Assembly (NCBI RefSeq): GCF_001663815.1
Contig: NZ_CP016027.1
Location: 1,178,001 to 1,242,000, forward strand
Reading direction: 5' to 3'
DNA length: 64,000 bases
DNA from: Halothiobacillus diazotrophicus
GTDB lineage: Bacteria > Pseudomonadota > Gammaproteobacteria > Halothiobacillales > Halothiobacillaceae
Positions 37,380-46,636 of the stretch are shown here, one piece after another. The notes beneath the pieces were generated by a model. The model saw nothing but the letters and a program-made list of their open reading frames with translations, was not told the origin of the DNA and ran no database searches. Numbering within the stretch: position 1 is the stretch's first letter; every line of letters begins with the position of its first letter. A program made the position numbers and the translations under genes.

Positions 37380-38654
37380 ATGCAGATTTTTGAGCAATGG
37401 GAATCGGAAATTCGCGCCTACTGCCGGGTCGTTCCCACCGTATTCAAGACCGCCAGCAATGCCCGTCAGACCGACGAAACCGGAAAAAGCTTCATCGATT
37501 TCTATGCCGGAGCCGGGGTACTGAATTTCGGTCATAACAACCCCCGAATGAAATCGGCCCTGATCGACTACATCCAGAACGATGGCGTCGCCCACAGTCT
37601 CGACATGTTCACGACGGCGAAACGCGATTTCGTCGAGAAATTCGTCGAAACCATCTTGAAACCCCGCCAGATGGATTACCGGTTGCAGTTCGTCGGGCCC
37701 ACGGGAACCAATGCCGTCGAGGCCGCCCTCAAGCTGGCCCGACGGGTGACCGGCCGCACGGAGGTGGTTGCCTTTCATCACGCCTTCCACGGCATGACCC
37801 TGGGCGCACTCGGGGCCACGACCAATGCGCACTTCCGCAATGCCGCAGGCGTCCCGCTCAACCATGTCACCCATCAGGCGTTCGGTTGCGAAACGCCCTG
37901 CCCCGGTTGCCAGCTCGGCTGCGGGCTGCCCTCGCTCGACCGCATGCGAGCCCTGTACAACAACCCCTCCAGCGGTCTGGCAAAGCCAGCCGCATTCCTG
38001 GTCGAGACGATCCAGGCCGAGGGGGGCGTGCGCGTGGCCAGCAAGGAATGGCTGCAAGGCATTCAGCAACTGGCGCGGGAGCTCGGCGCCCTGTTCATCG
38101 TCGACGACATCCAGGCCGGCTGCGGCCGGACCGGCAGCTACTTCAGCTTCGAGGAATTCGGCCTGGATCCGGACATCATCACGCTGGCCAAGGGCATCGG
38201 CGGTTTCGGCACACCGATGGCCATGAACCTGAACAAGCCGGAGCATGACAGGCACTGGTTGCCGGGCGAGCACACCGGCACCTTCCGGGGCCAGAACCTG
38301 TCCTTCGTGGCGGGCCGCGTGGCACTGGAATATTTCGACGACCCGGCCTTCATGGCCGACACCCGGCGCAAGGGTCAGATCATGGCCGATGCCCTGAACG
38401 CACTCGCCGCCCGTTACCCCGACTTCGCGGTGCGGGGACGCGGCATGATGCAGGCGATCGACTTCATCGACGGCGACCTGTCCAAGCGCATCGCCAAAGC
38501 CTGTTTCGATCGCGGTCTGTTGGCTGCCGTCTGCGGCGCCCGCGGACAGGTCATCAAGCTCATCCCGCCCCTGACCATTCCCGACGACGACCTCAACGAA
38601 GGACTGGCGCTGTTCGCCGACGCCGTAACCAGCCAAATGGAGACGATCTCATGA
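37380..38654 (+). CDS. doeD: Diaminobutyrate aminotransferase of ectoine degradation (DoeD/EctB family)
   Basis: Class III PLP aminotransferase of 424 residues. It shares the EctB/DoeD hallmarks: FIDFYAGAGVLNFGHNNP, GPTGTNAVEAALKLARR, FHHAFHGMTLGALG, VDDIQAGCGRTG and the PLP lysine near residue 271 (LAKGIGGFG). EctB makes diaminobutyrate while DoeD consumes it, giving aspartate semialdehyde. The coupling to doeA and doeC, and the absence of ectA and ectC here, favour the degradative role. CAGGAG precedes the ATG; the stop overlaps the doeA start. Confidence 0.85.
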   Translation: MQIFEQWESEIRAYCRVVPTVFKTASNARQTDETGKSFIDFYAGAGVLNFGHNNPRMKSALIDYIQNDGVAHSLDMFTTAKRDFVEKFVETILKPRQMDYRLQFVGPTGTNAVEAALKLARRVTGRTEVVAFHHAFHGMTLGALGATTNAHFRNAAGVPLNHVTHQAFGCETPCPGCQLGCGLPSLDRMRALYNNPSSGLAKPAAFLVETIQAEGGVRVASKEWLQGIQQLARELGALFIVDDIQAGCGRTGSYFSFEEFGLDPDIITLAKGIGGFGTPMAMNLNKPEHDRHWLPGEHTGTFRGQNLSFVAGRVALEYFDDPAFMADTRRKGQIMADALNALAARYPDFAVRGRGMMQAIDFIDGDLSKRIAKACFDRGLLAAVCGARGQVIKLIPPLTIPDDDLNEGLALFADAVTSQMETIS

Positions 38655-39928
38655 GACAACGTGACGACATGACCTTTCCCATGGACGAGTACGCCCGCCG
38701 CCTCGGCGAACTGCGGACCCGGATGCAGGAACGGCTGCTGGATGCGGTGATCATCACCGACCCCGAAAATCTGATGTATCTGACGGACTACCAGACCACG
38801 GGCTACTCGTTCTTCCAGGCGCTGGTGGTGCCCGTCAACGACGAACCGTTCATGATCACCCGGAACATGGAGGAGTCCAACGTCCATGCCCGCACCTGGG
38901 TCGAGCTGACCCGCCCCTATCCCGACGGCGGCGATGCGATCCAGATGCTCGTGTCCAGCCTCAAGGAGTTCGGCCTGTCCCACAAGACCCTCGGCTACGA
39001 GCGCAACAGCTACTTCTTCTCCGCCTACCAGCAGGACTCACTGCGCACCAGTCTGACCGATGCACGCCTGCTGGATTGCTTCGGTATCGTCGAATGCGGA
39101 CGGCGCACCAAGTCCCCGGTGGAGATTGACATCATGCGCAAGGCGGCGATTGCCACCGAGGCAGGCATGAAGGCCGGGCTGGCCGCGTGCCGTGCCGGTG
39201 TCACAGAAAACGAGATCGCGGCGGAAATCTCCGCGGCCATGTTCAAGGCCGGCGGTGAGGCGCCGGCGGTGATGCCCTACGTGACTTCCGGTCCGCGGAC
39301 CATGATCGGCCACGCCACCTGGGAAGGCCGGGTGGTGAAGCCGGGCGAGCACGTCTTCATGGAGGTGGGCGGCTGCTACCGCCGCTATCACACTGCCATG
39401 ATGCGCACCTGCGTGCTCGGTGAACCCACCGAGTACATGCTGCAGGCCCAGGAACGCATGAAGACCGCGCTGGCCCAGGTGAAGGCGCTGATCCGTCCGG
39501 GTGTGACCGTCTCCGATGCGGACAACCTGGTGCGCAGCATCATGACCGTGGACGACAAGCACGGGAAGCTGATCACCCGGTCCGGCTACTCCATCGGCAT
39601 CGCCTTTCCGCCCAGCTGGGACGAAGGCTACATCCTCAGTCTGATGCACGGCGACAAGACGGTACTGCGCGAGGGCATGACCTTCCACATCATCCCCTGG
39701 GCCTGGGGTGTGGACGGCGACAAGACCTGCGGTATCTCCGACACGATCTATATCACCAAGGACAGCTGCGAGTCGTTCTTCACCCTGGATCAGGACTTCG
39801 TGATCAAACCCGAGGAAGGGAAGCGCAAGATCGACGACACGGTCATCGATCTCGCCACCGCCAAGTCGGAAGGCAAGAAGCACAAGTCGAAAACCGACAA
39901 GGGAGACAAAAAGGTGGAGGCCGTATGA
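38651..39928 (+). CDS. doeA: Ectoine hydrolase DoeA (M24 peptidase family)
   Basis: Opens the ectoine ring to N-acetyl-diaminobutyrate. The 425 residues have a creatinase-like N-terminal domain (DEYARRLGELRTRMQER, then DPENLMYLTDYQTTGYSF) and a pita-bread M24 domain (SPVEIDIMRKAAIATEAGM, HATWEGRVV, HTAMMRTCVLG, EGMTFHIIPWAWG). The M24 metal ligands are only partly recognisable, as expected for ectoine hydrolases. An odd feature is a lysine-rich tail of about 25 residues. It overlaps doeD and doeC by ATGA at both ends. Confidence 0.88.
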   Translation: MRQRDDMTFPMDEYARRLGELRTRMQERLLDAVIITDPENLMYLTDYQTTGYSFFQALVVPVNDEPFMITRNMEESNVHARTWVELTRPYPDGGDAIQMLVSSLKEFGLSHKTLGYERNSYFFSAYQQDSLRTSLTDARLLDCFGIVECGRRTKSPVEIDIMRKAAIATEAGMKAGLAACRAGVTENEIAAEISAAMFKAGGEAPAVMPYVTSGPRTMIGHATWEGRVVKPGEHVFMEVGGCYRRYHTAMMRTCVLGEPTEYMLQAQERMKTALAQVKALIRPGVTVSDADNLVRSIMTVDDKHGKLITRSGYSIGIAFPPSWDEGYILSLMHGDKTVLREGMTFHIIPWAWGVDGDKTCGISDTIYITKDSCESFFTLDQDFVIKPEEGKRKIDDTVIDLATAKSEGKKHKSKTDKGDKKVEAV

Positions 39929-41301
39929 CGCTCTTTGCCATCAATCCCACGACGGGCAAGGCGTTACCCGGCAGCCCTTCGCTCGATGCCGCCGGACGCG
40001 GGGCGGCGATCGAGCGGGCGCAGCAGGCGTATCTGAAATGGCGCAAGACGTCGTTCGCCGAGCGGGCGGCGTTATTGAACCGCGTCGCTGAAATCATGCG
40101 CGAGGACGTCGAGGCGCTGGCCAAACCCATGGTCGAGGAGATGGGGAAACCCATCCGCGAGGCCCGGGGTGAGGTCATGAAATCCGCCTGGTGTGCCGAG
40201 CATTACGCCAGCAATGCGGCCAACTACCTCGCGCCGGACATGCTCGATTCCGACGCCACGGTCAGTTACGTCCAGTACCTGCCCATCGGCCCGGTGCTGG
40301 GCATCCTGCCCTGGAACGCGCCGTTCTGGCTTGCCTTCCGATTTGCCGCCCCGGCACTGATGGCCGGCAACACCTGCCTGATGAAGCATGACGCCCACGT
40401 CCCGGCCTGCGCCGAGGCGATCGCCGATGTCTTCAAGCGGGCCGGTGCGCCGGACGGCGTGTTCGTCAACTTGCCGCTGGAGACCCCGGACGTGGCCGCC
40501 GCCATCGAGGACGAGCGGGTCCGGGCGGTGTCGTTCACCGGCTCGGATCGTGCCGGCGCCATTGTCGCGGCCACCGCTGCCGCGCAGATCAAGCCAGCGG
40601 TGCTGGAGCTGGGCGGCTCCGACCCGGTGATCGTCCTGGCCGATGCGGACCTCGACAAGGCGGCGGATGTCGTCGTGCTCTCGCGGATCATCAACGCGGG
40701 CCAGTCCTGCATTGCCGCCAAGCGGATCATTGTCGAGGAACCGGTCTACGCGCCGTTCCTGGAGAAACTGCAGACGCGACTGGCGAAGCTGAAGATGGGC
40801 GATCCGGCGCTGGAAACCACCGACGTCGGTCCCATCGCTCGCGAAGACCTGCGCGAGAACCTGCATCGACAGGTGACCGCGACGGTCGCTGCCGGGGCGC
40901 GTTGCCTGATCGGCGGCGAGATGCCGGACGGGCCGGGGTATTTCTACCCCGTCACCCTGTTGGCGGACGTCGGCGAGGGCATGGTCGCGAGCTGCGAGGA
41001 GACGTTCGGGCCCATCGCGGTGGCCATGTCCGCCAAGGACGTCGACGACGCCCTGCGCATCGCCAACGACACGCCCTACGGCCTCGGCGCGGCGATCTGG
41101 ACGGCCGACACCGCCCGCGCCATCGCCATGGCCGCCGAGATCGACACCGGCCAGGTCGCCATCAACGGCATCGTCAAGACCGACCCGCGCCTGCCCAGCG
41201 GCGGCACCAAGCGCTCCGGCTACGGCCGCGAACTCGGTCCGCACGGCATCAAGATGTTCGTCAACGCCCAGCAGGTCTGGGTGGGGCCGGCACGAAGCTG
41301 A
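39925..41301 (+). CDS. doeC: Aspartate-semialdehyde dehydrogenase of ectoine degradation (DoeC)
   Basis: Aldehyde dehydrogenase superfamily enzyme of 458 residues, close to succinate-semialdehyde dehydrogenases. Motifs are intact: ILPWNAPFW, SFTGSDRAG, catalytic Glu near residue 228 (LELGGSDP), catalytic Cys near 262 (NAGQSCIAAKR), EETFGPIA. In this operon its likely substrate is L-aspartate 4-semialdehyde from DoeD, giving aspartate; a GabD-like role cannot be excluded from sequence. The start overlaps the doeA stop. Confidence 0.82.
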   Translation: MTLFAINPTTGKALPGSPSLDAAGRGAAIERAQQAYLKWRKTSFAERAALLNRVAEIMREDVEALAKPMVEEMGKPIREARGEVMKSAWCAEHYASNAANYLAPDMLDSDATVSYVQYLPIGPVLGILPWNAPFWLAFRFAAPALMAGNTCLMKHDAHVPACAEAIADVFKRAGAPDGVFVNLPLETPDVAAAIEDERVRAVSFTGSDRAGAIVAATAAAQIKPAVLELGGSDPVIVLADADLDKAADVVVLSRIINAGQSCIAAKRIIVEEPVYAPFLEKLQTRLAKLKMGDPALETTDVGPIAREDLRENLHRQVTATVAAGARCLIGGEMPDGPGYFYPVTLLADVGEGMVASCEETFGPIAVAMSAKDVDDALRIANDTPYGLGAAIWTADTARAIAMAAEIDTGQVAINGIVKTDPRLPSGGTKRSGYGRELGPHGIKMFVNAQQVWVGPARS

Positions 41302-41397
41302 TCGACACGAACTGGGACATCCCCCAGGGGGCTCTGACCGCAGCTGCCCTTCCGGCACCTGCGGCAAAGGAGCATGGGCGGCACGCCTTTGCACAGG

Positions 41398-41403
41398 TAT
41401 ACT
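41398..41403 (+). promoter_or_regulatory. Probable -10 element for nadB
   Basis: TATACT lies 37 bases before the preferred nadB start. The -35 region is weak. If used, it makes ATG 41413 nearly leaderless, supporting the later start at 41440. Confidence 0.4.
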
Positions 41404-41439
41404 CGGCCTCTCATGATTTCCAGAGCCAGCACGACTTCA

Positions 41440-43086
41440 ATGTCCCAATCCGCAATCCCTGCCCCGTCCATCGACGTCCTGATCATCGGTTCGGGCGCGG
41501 CCGGGCTCTCTGCCGCATTGCACCTGCCGCCAGAACTCAACGTGACCATTCTGAGCAAGGGGCCGATCAGTGCGGGCAGCACACCTTGGGCCCAGGGCGG
41601 CATTGCCGCGGCACTCGGCGGCATCGAGGATATCGAGCAGCATATTGCGGACACCTGCCGCGCCGGTAGTGGGCTCCCCAAGGCGGATACCGTTCGCCGC
41701 GTGGTGGAGGCCGGATCCAGACAGATCGATTGGTTGCTCGAACTGGGCATGCCCTTCTCCAGTGATGACGGTGAATCGAGTCACCTGCATCTCACCCGAG
41801 AGGGGGGTCATGGCGCCCGGCGTGTGGCCCATGCGGCCGATCACACCGGCAGAACCCTGATGGAAACGCTGCTGGACGCCGTCCGGGCAAGACCGAACAT
41901 CAGTCTGGTGGAATACCAGCTGGCGATCGACCTGATCACGACCCAGCGGCTCGGACTCACCGAAGAATCCAACTGCTGCATCGGCGCCTACGTACTCGAC
42001 CTGCAGGCGGATCGGGTCCACACGCTCCGTGCACGGCACGTCATCCTCGCCACCGGGGGCGCCGCCAAGGCCTACCTGTATTCCACCAATCCCGACAGCT
42101 CCACCGGCGACGGCATCGCCATGGGCTGGCGAGCGGGCTGCCGTGTCGCCAACATGGAGTTCATGCAATTCCACCCGACCTGCCTGTTCGAGCCCCGCGC
42201 CAAATCCTTCCTGATCAGCGAGGCGGTACGCGGCGAGGGCGGCGTCCTGCTCCTGCCCGACGGCACCCGCTTCATGCCAAACTACCACCCCGATGCCGAA
42301 CTCGCGCCCCGCGACGTCGTGGCACGTGCCATCGATGCCGAGATGAAACGGCTGGGGATCGACTGCGTGTACCTCGACATCAGTTTCAAGGGCAAGGCAT
42401 TCATCGAGCAGCACTTCCCGATGATTCACCAGCGCTGCCTGGAATACGGGTACGACATGACGCGCCAGCCCCTGCCCGTCGTACCGGCCGCCCACTACAC
42501 CTGCGGCGGCATCGACGTCGACGAACAGGGACAAACGGATATTGCCGGCCTGTATGCCATCGGCGAAACCAGTCATACCGGTCTGCACGGTGCCAACCGG
42601 TTGGCCAGCAATTCCCTGCTCGAATGCCTCGTCTACGGCGAAGCGGCGGCGCAGCATATCGCCTCGAACCATGCCGAGGCCTGCAGCCGCAACTGGCCGG
42701 TACCGGACTGGGATGAAAGTCAGGTCACCGATGCCGACGAAGCGGTCGTGGTCACGCACAACTGGGACGAACTTCGGCGTGCCATGTGGGATTACGTGGG
42801 CATCGTCCGGACCACGAAACGACTGGAGCGTGCCCAGCACCGTATCGCGCTGCTGCGCCGAGAAATTCACGACTATTACGCGCACTTCCGGATCACCAAC
42901 AATCTCATCGAACTGAGGAACCTCGTCGAAGTGGCTGATCTGATCGTACGTTCCGCCCTAGCCCGTCACGAGAGCCGAGGCTTGCACTTCATTCGCGACT
43001 ACCCCGAAGCCAATCCGGATTGTGCACAGCACAACACGGTCCTGACCCCGATCAATCGCAGCGTGCGCCGGGCCTGCGACGCCTGA
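41440..43086 (+). CDS. nadB: L-aspartate oxidase
   Basis: FAD enzyme oxidising L-aspartate to iminoaspartate, the first step of NAD synthesis. The 548 residues show DVLIIGSGAAGLSAALHL, STPWAQGGIAAALG, REGGHGARRVAHAADHTG, HFTCGG-like HYTCGGIDVDEQG, and GLHGANRLASNSLLEC. ATG 41440 puts the dinucleotide fold at the same distance as in E. coli NadB; ATG 41413 and 41374 are less likely. In pseudomonads nadB sits beside rpoE; here the ectoine cluster separates them and produces NadB's substrate. Confidence 0.95.
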   Translation: MSQSAIPAPSIDVLIIGSGAAGLSAALHLPPELNVTILSKGPISAGSTPWAQGGIAAALGGIEDIEQHIADTCRAGSGLPKADTVRRVVEAGSRQIDWLLELGMPFSSDDGESSHLHLTREGGHGARRVAHAADHTGRTLMETLLDAVRARPNISLVEYQLAIDLITTQRLGLTEESNCCIGAYVLDLQADRVHTLRARHVILATGGAAKAYLYSTNPDSSTGDGIAMGWRAGCRVANMEFMQFHPTCLFEPRAKSFLISEAVRGEGGVLLLPDGTRFMPNYHPDAELAPRDVVARAIDAEMKRLGIDCVYLDISFKGKAFIEQHFPMIHQRCLEYGYDMTRQPLPVVPAAHYTCGGIDVDEQGQTDIAGLYAIGETSHTGLHGANRLASNSLLECLVYGEAAAQHIASNHAEACSRNWPVPDWDESQVTDADEAVVVTHNWDELRRAMWDYVGIVRTTKRLERAQHRIALLRREIHDYYAHFRITNNLIELRNLVEVADLIVRSALARHESRGLHFIRDYPEANPDCAQHNTVLTPINRSVRRACDA

Positions 43087-43393
43087 CGCCACGCCCCCCT
43101 GATCCCGCCCGCCATCCCACGCCGTTCACGCCGACACCATTGGCAGACAGGCCAAAGAGCCTCGGTACCCACAAACACGCCGGACCGCCATCCCCCCAGG
43201 CAATCCGACGAAGCGCGGTCAACACGGCAGAGCGTGAAGGCGGCAAATCCACATAACGCCCGCCAAATCGGAATCGTCACAAATATTTAGCTCATGAAAT
43301 AGTTTTTAAAGATTTTAGAAATATATGACAGTCATCATGCCTGCCTCCGTGTTCTACTTTCGTTCAACCTGACCAGCAACTTAGGAGCCACGC
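43087..43393. other. 307-base region between nadB and the phosphoesterase gene
   Basis: The first 170 bases are GC-rich and featureless. From about 43280 the sequence becomes distinctly AT-rich, with ATGACAG at 43324-43330, which in reverse reads CTGTCAT, one half of a Pho box. No second half-site is in register. This is the probable promoter region of the phosphoesterase gene. Confidence 0.5.
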
Positions 43394-45136
43394 ATGTTCA
43401 CTGTACGTAAAACAGCATTTGCCGTTGCTGCCACCGCACTCGGCCTGTCCCTGGCCGCCTGCAACAGCAGCAACGCCCCTGCCCCAACGGCAAGCACGAC
43501 CACCACGACCACCACGCAACCGAGCGGTTCCACGGTGGGTTCCACCGCGGTCGCGGACAACCTGACCACCGCCACGCCGATCAAGCACGTCGTGGTGATC
43601 TACAACGAGAACGTCTCCTTCGATCACTACTTCGGCACCTATCCGAATGCGACGAACCCGACCGGCGAGCCGATGTTCCAGGCCGCTGCCGGCACCCCGT
43701 CGGTCAATGGCCTGACCCCTGCCCTGCTGAGCAACAACCCGAATTACACCAACACCGCCAATGGCACCGACGCCGCCAACCCATTCCGCCTCGACCGCAG
43801 CCAAGCGGCAACCGCCGATCAGAACCACGCGTATACGGCAGAAGAACTGGCCTATAACAATGGCGCAGCCGACCTGTTCCCGCTGTACACCGGCATCGCC
43901 GGTTCCGGCGGCACCGGGGCCTTCAATACCAAGGGCCTGGTCATGGGGTATTACGACGGGAACACCGTCACCGCCATGTGGAACTACGCGCAGAACTTCG
44001 CCATGAGCGACAACGCCTACACCGACACCTACGGCCCCTCGACGCCGGGTGCCCTGGAAGCCGTATCCGGCCAGACCAATGGCATGCAGATCGTCGCCAC
44101 CACCAAGCAGCCGTTCACCTACGCACCGTCGACGAGCAACCCCTACTGGGCGTATGGCTCCTACTACATCAACGACGGCCAGGGCGGCTACACCATGATC
44201 AACGACGTGGATCCGGGCCACGACACCTGCTCCAAGGCCTCCGACCAAGCCATGATGAGCGGCAAGAACATCGGCGACCTGCTGAATGCCGCCGACATCA
44301 CCTGGGGCAGCTTCATGGCCGGTTTCAACCTGCAGACCGTCAATGCCAACGGCACCACCGGCTGTAAGCGCAGCACCTATTCCGCCACCGTGGGCGCCAC
44401 CGTCACGGATTACATCCCGCACCACGCCTGGTTCCAGTACTATGCATCCACCGCGAACCCGACCCATGCGCGTCCGAGCTCCGTGGCAGCCATCGGCTAC
44501 ACCTACGAAGCCGACGGCAAGACCAAGGATCCGGCCAACCACGAGTACGGCTATCAGGACTTCGTGAATGCCGTCAGTGCGGGCAACTTCCCGGCTGTTT
44601 CCTACGTCAAGGCACCGGCTTATCAGGATGGCCACGCCGGCTACTCCGACCCGCTGGACGAACAGGCCTTCACGACCAAGGTGGTCAACTTCCTCATGCA
44701 GCAGCCGGACTGGAAGAACACGGCCGTGATCGTCGCCTGGGATGACTCCGACGGCTGGTACGACCATGCCTATGCCAACCCGACCAGCGCCTCCTTCGAT
44801 TCGCAGGCCGACCAGCTCAATGGCGTTGGCACCTGCGGCACCGGCACGGCACCGGACGGTGTAAACGGCAAGCCGGTCAACGGTCGTTGCGGCCCGGGCA
44901 CGCGCATTCCGTTCCTGGTGATTTCACCCTATGCCAAGGTGAACTACGTCAGCCACACCCGTATTTCCCAGGCGTCCATCGTCAAATTCATCGAAGACAA
45001 CTGGCTCGGCGGCCAGCGTATCGGTGGCGGCTCGTTTGACGCGACTGCCGGCTCGATCAACGACCTGTTCGACTTCACGGCACAACCGCACACCACACCG
45101 GTTCTGCTGAATCCGACGACCGGTACGACCCTCTAA
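43394..45136 (+). CDS. Secreted phosphoesterase lipoprotein (phospholipase C / acid phosphatase family)
   Basis: A 580-residue exported protein. It has a lipoprotein signal with LAAC (Cys23), a Thr/Ser/Pro-rich linker, then the alkaline phosphatase-like phosphoesterase domain of phospholipase C and AcpA: HVVVIYNENVSFDHYFGTYP (metal and nucleophile region), SDNAYTDTYGPSTPG, YVKAPAYQDGHAGYSDP and VAWDDSDGWYDHAY. Whether it attacks phospholipids or phosphate monoesters cannot be decided. AGGAG precedes the ATG and a strong terminator follows. Confidence 0.88.
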   Translation: MFTVRKTAFAVAATALGLSLAACNSSNAPAPTASTTTTTTTQPSGSTVGSTAVADNLTTATPIKHVVVIYNENVSFDHYFGTYPNATNPTGEPMFQAAAGTPSVNGLTPALLSNNPNYTNTANGTDAANPFRLDRSQAATADQNHAYTAEELAYNNGAADLFPLYTGIAGSGGTGAFNTKGLVMGYYDGNTVTAMWNYAQNFAMSDNAYTDTYGPSTPGALEAVSGQTNGMQIVATTKQPFTYAPSTSNPYWAYGSYYINDGQGGYTMINDVDPGHDTCSKASDQAMMSGKNIGDLLNAADITWGSFMAGFNLQTVNANGTTGCKRSTYSATVGATVTDYIPHHAWFQYYASTANPTHARPSSVAAIGYTYEADGKTKDPANHEYGYQDFVNAVSAGNFPAVSYVKAPAYQDGHAGYSDPLDEQAFTTKVVNFLMQQPDWKNTAVIVAWDDSDGWYDHAYANPTSASFDSQADQLNGVGTCGTGTAPDGVNGKPVNGRCGPGTRIPFLVISPYAKVNYVSHTRISQASIVKFIEDNWLGGQRIGGGSFDATAGSINDLFDFTAQPHTTPVLLNPTTGTTL

Positions 45137-45186
45137 TCGGGTGACGACACACGACGCTCGCGTCGACTGTCGACTCGAATGATCCC

Positions 45187-45218
45187 GACATCCTGGCCGC
45201 GGCCAGGATGTCTTCTTT
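45187..45218 (+). terminator. Terminator after the phosphoesterase gene
   Basis: Two 13-base perfect complementary arms (45187-45199 and 45200-45212) meet with no spacer and are followed by TTCTTT. The longest possible start of the next frame (45208) lies inside this hairpin, so the next gene must begin later. Confidence 0.82.
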
Positions 45219-45237
45219 AATCGCCGAGATCCCATCG

Positions 45238-46614
45238 ATGACAACCGAACGTTCGCTCAAGCGACGCACCAAACTCAGCCTGATTTTGTTTGCAGGGGTT
45301 TTGACCGCCTCGGGTATCGGTCTTGCGCATGCAAACCAAATCACGCAGTGGTTCTCCACCCAGTACGAACTGGTCACTGGCGAGAACCCCCATCCGGTAA
45401 CCCTTATTCGTCCCAAGCAGGCGCCACTGTCCGCCATGGCCCTACTCGGAAAACAGATCTTTTTCGACAAGACCCTGTCCGGATCGGGACAGCTGTCCTG
45501 CGCCAGCTGTCATAGCCCGCAGCATGCCTACGGACCGCCAAACCATGATTCGGTGATGCTGGGCGGCCCCGGTCTTCGGCTTCAGGGCGCGCGTGCCGTA
45601 CCGAGTCTGATGTACCTGGAACGTCAGCCGAATTTCAGCATCGGACCAGACAATGCGGAACAGGAAAACGTCAATCTGAATCAGCTGGCGCGCGATGGGC
45701 AATCCGCGCCACGCGCGCAGAAAAACGCTCGAAACGATGCATCGGCGAACAATGTGGTCCCGCAGGGCGGGCTGTTCTGGGATGGTCGGGTCAACACCCT
45801 GCAAGCGCAGGCGAGCGGCCCGCTGTACAACCCGGTCGAAATGGATGGGGGCACCCCGGCCATCGTGGCCCAGAAATTAGCCCAGGCGCCCTACGCGAAG
45901 GTGTTCACGCAATTGTTCGGCCCCGCGATCTTTCGGGATCCGAAACAGGCTGTCGCCGAAGCCCTGTTCGCCGTCGCCCGCTATCAGATCGAGGATCCTA
46001 GCTTCCATCCCTACAGCAGCAAGTTCGATGCCTGGCTGGAAGGCAAAACCACGTTGAGCCGCCGGGAGATGCGGGGTTATCTGCTGTTCAACGATCCCCA
46101 GAAAGGGAACTGCGCAGCCTGTCACCGCGACCAGCCGACCCGAGATCACTTGCCGCCCCTCTTCACCGACCACCAGTACGAGGCCCTTGGCGTCCCCCGC
46201 AATCCGGCCATCAAGGCCAACAGCAATCCGGCCTATCATGACCTGGGACTCTGCGGGCCCTTCCGAGATGATCTGACGAAACAGACCCAGTACTGCGGCA
46301 TGTTCCTCACGCCGACGCTGCGGAACGTGGCAACCCGCCATGTGTTCTTCCACAACGGGGTCTACCACACGCTCGACGAGGTGCTGGATTTCTATGACTT
46401 CCGAGACACGGAGCCGGGCAAAATCTACCCGCGTGGCGCGAATGGGGCCGTAGAGAAATTCAATGACCTGCCGGCAGCAGACCGGGCAAATGTGGATACG
46501 GCCGATGCGCCCTTCGATCGGCATGCGGGGGAAAAGCCCGCGTTGACCGCCGACGAACGCGCGGACCTGATCGCCTTCCTCAAGACCTTGACGGACGGCT
46601 GGCAACCGGACTGA
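45238..46614 (+). CDS. Di-haem cytochrome c peroxidase (MauG/CcpA family)
   Basis: A periplasmic di-haem protein of 458 residues. An N-terminal hydrophobic segment (LSLILFAGVLTASGIGLAHA) acts as signal or anchor. Two c-type haem motifs are visible, CASCH near residue 88 and CAACH near residue 292, with the typical GKQIFFDKTLSGSGQLSC, RGYLLFNDPQKGNC and TPTLRNVATRHVFFHNG segments. It could reduce hydrogen peroxide or act in a MauG-like oxidation. Start 45238 is chosen because 45208 lies within the preceding terminator. Confidence 0.9.
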   Translation: MTTERSLKRRTKLSLILFAGVLTASGIGLAHANQITQWFSTQYELVTGENPHPVTLIRPKQAPLSAMALLGKQIFFDKTLSGSGQLSCASCHSPQHAYGPPNHDSVMLGGPGLRLQGARAVPSLMYLERQPNFSIGPDNAEQENVNLNQLARDGQSAPRAQKNARNDASANNVVPQGGLFWDGRVNTLQAQASGPLYNPVEMDGGTPAIVAQKLAQAPYAKVFTQLFGPAIFRDPKQAVAEALFAVARYQIEDPSFHPYSSKFDAWLEGKTTLSRREMRGYLLFNDPQKGNCAACHRDQPTRDHLPPLFTDHQYEALGVPRNPAIKANSNPAYHDLGLCGPFRDDLTKQTQYCGMFLTPTLRNVATRHVFFHNGVYHTLDEVLDFYDFRDTEPGKIYPRGANGAVEKFNDLPAADRANVDTADAPFDRHAGEKPALTADERADLIAFLKTLTDGWQPD

Positions 46615-46636
46615 CCGAGCACCACCACAGCGGTGG

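Noticed and set aside
43324-43330. Possible Pho box upstream of the phosphoesterase gene
   Set aside because: Only one CTGTCAT half-site is present; the positions 11 bases to either side do not match.
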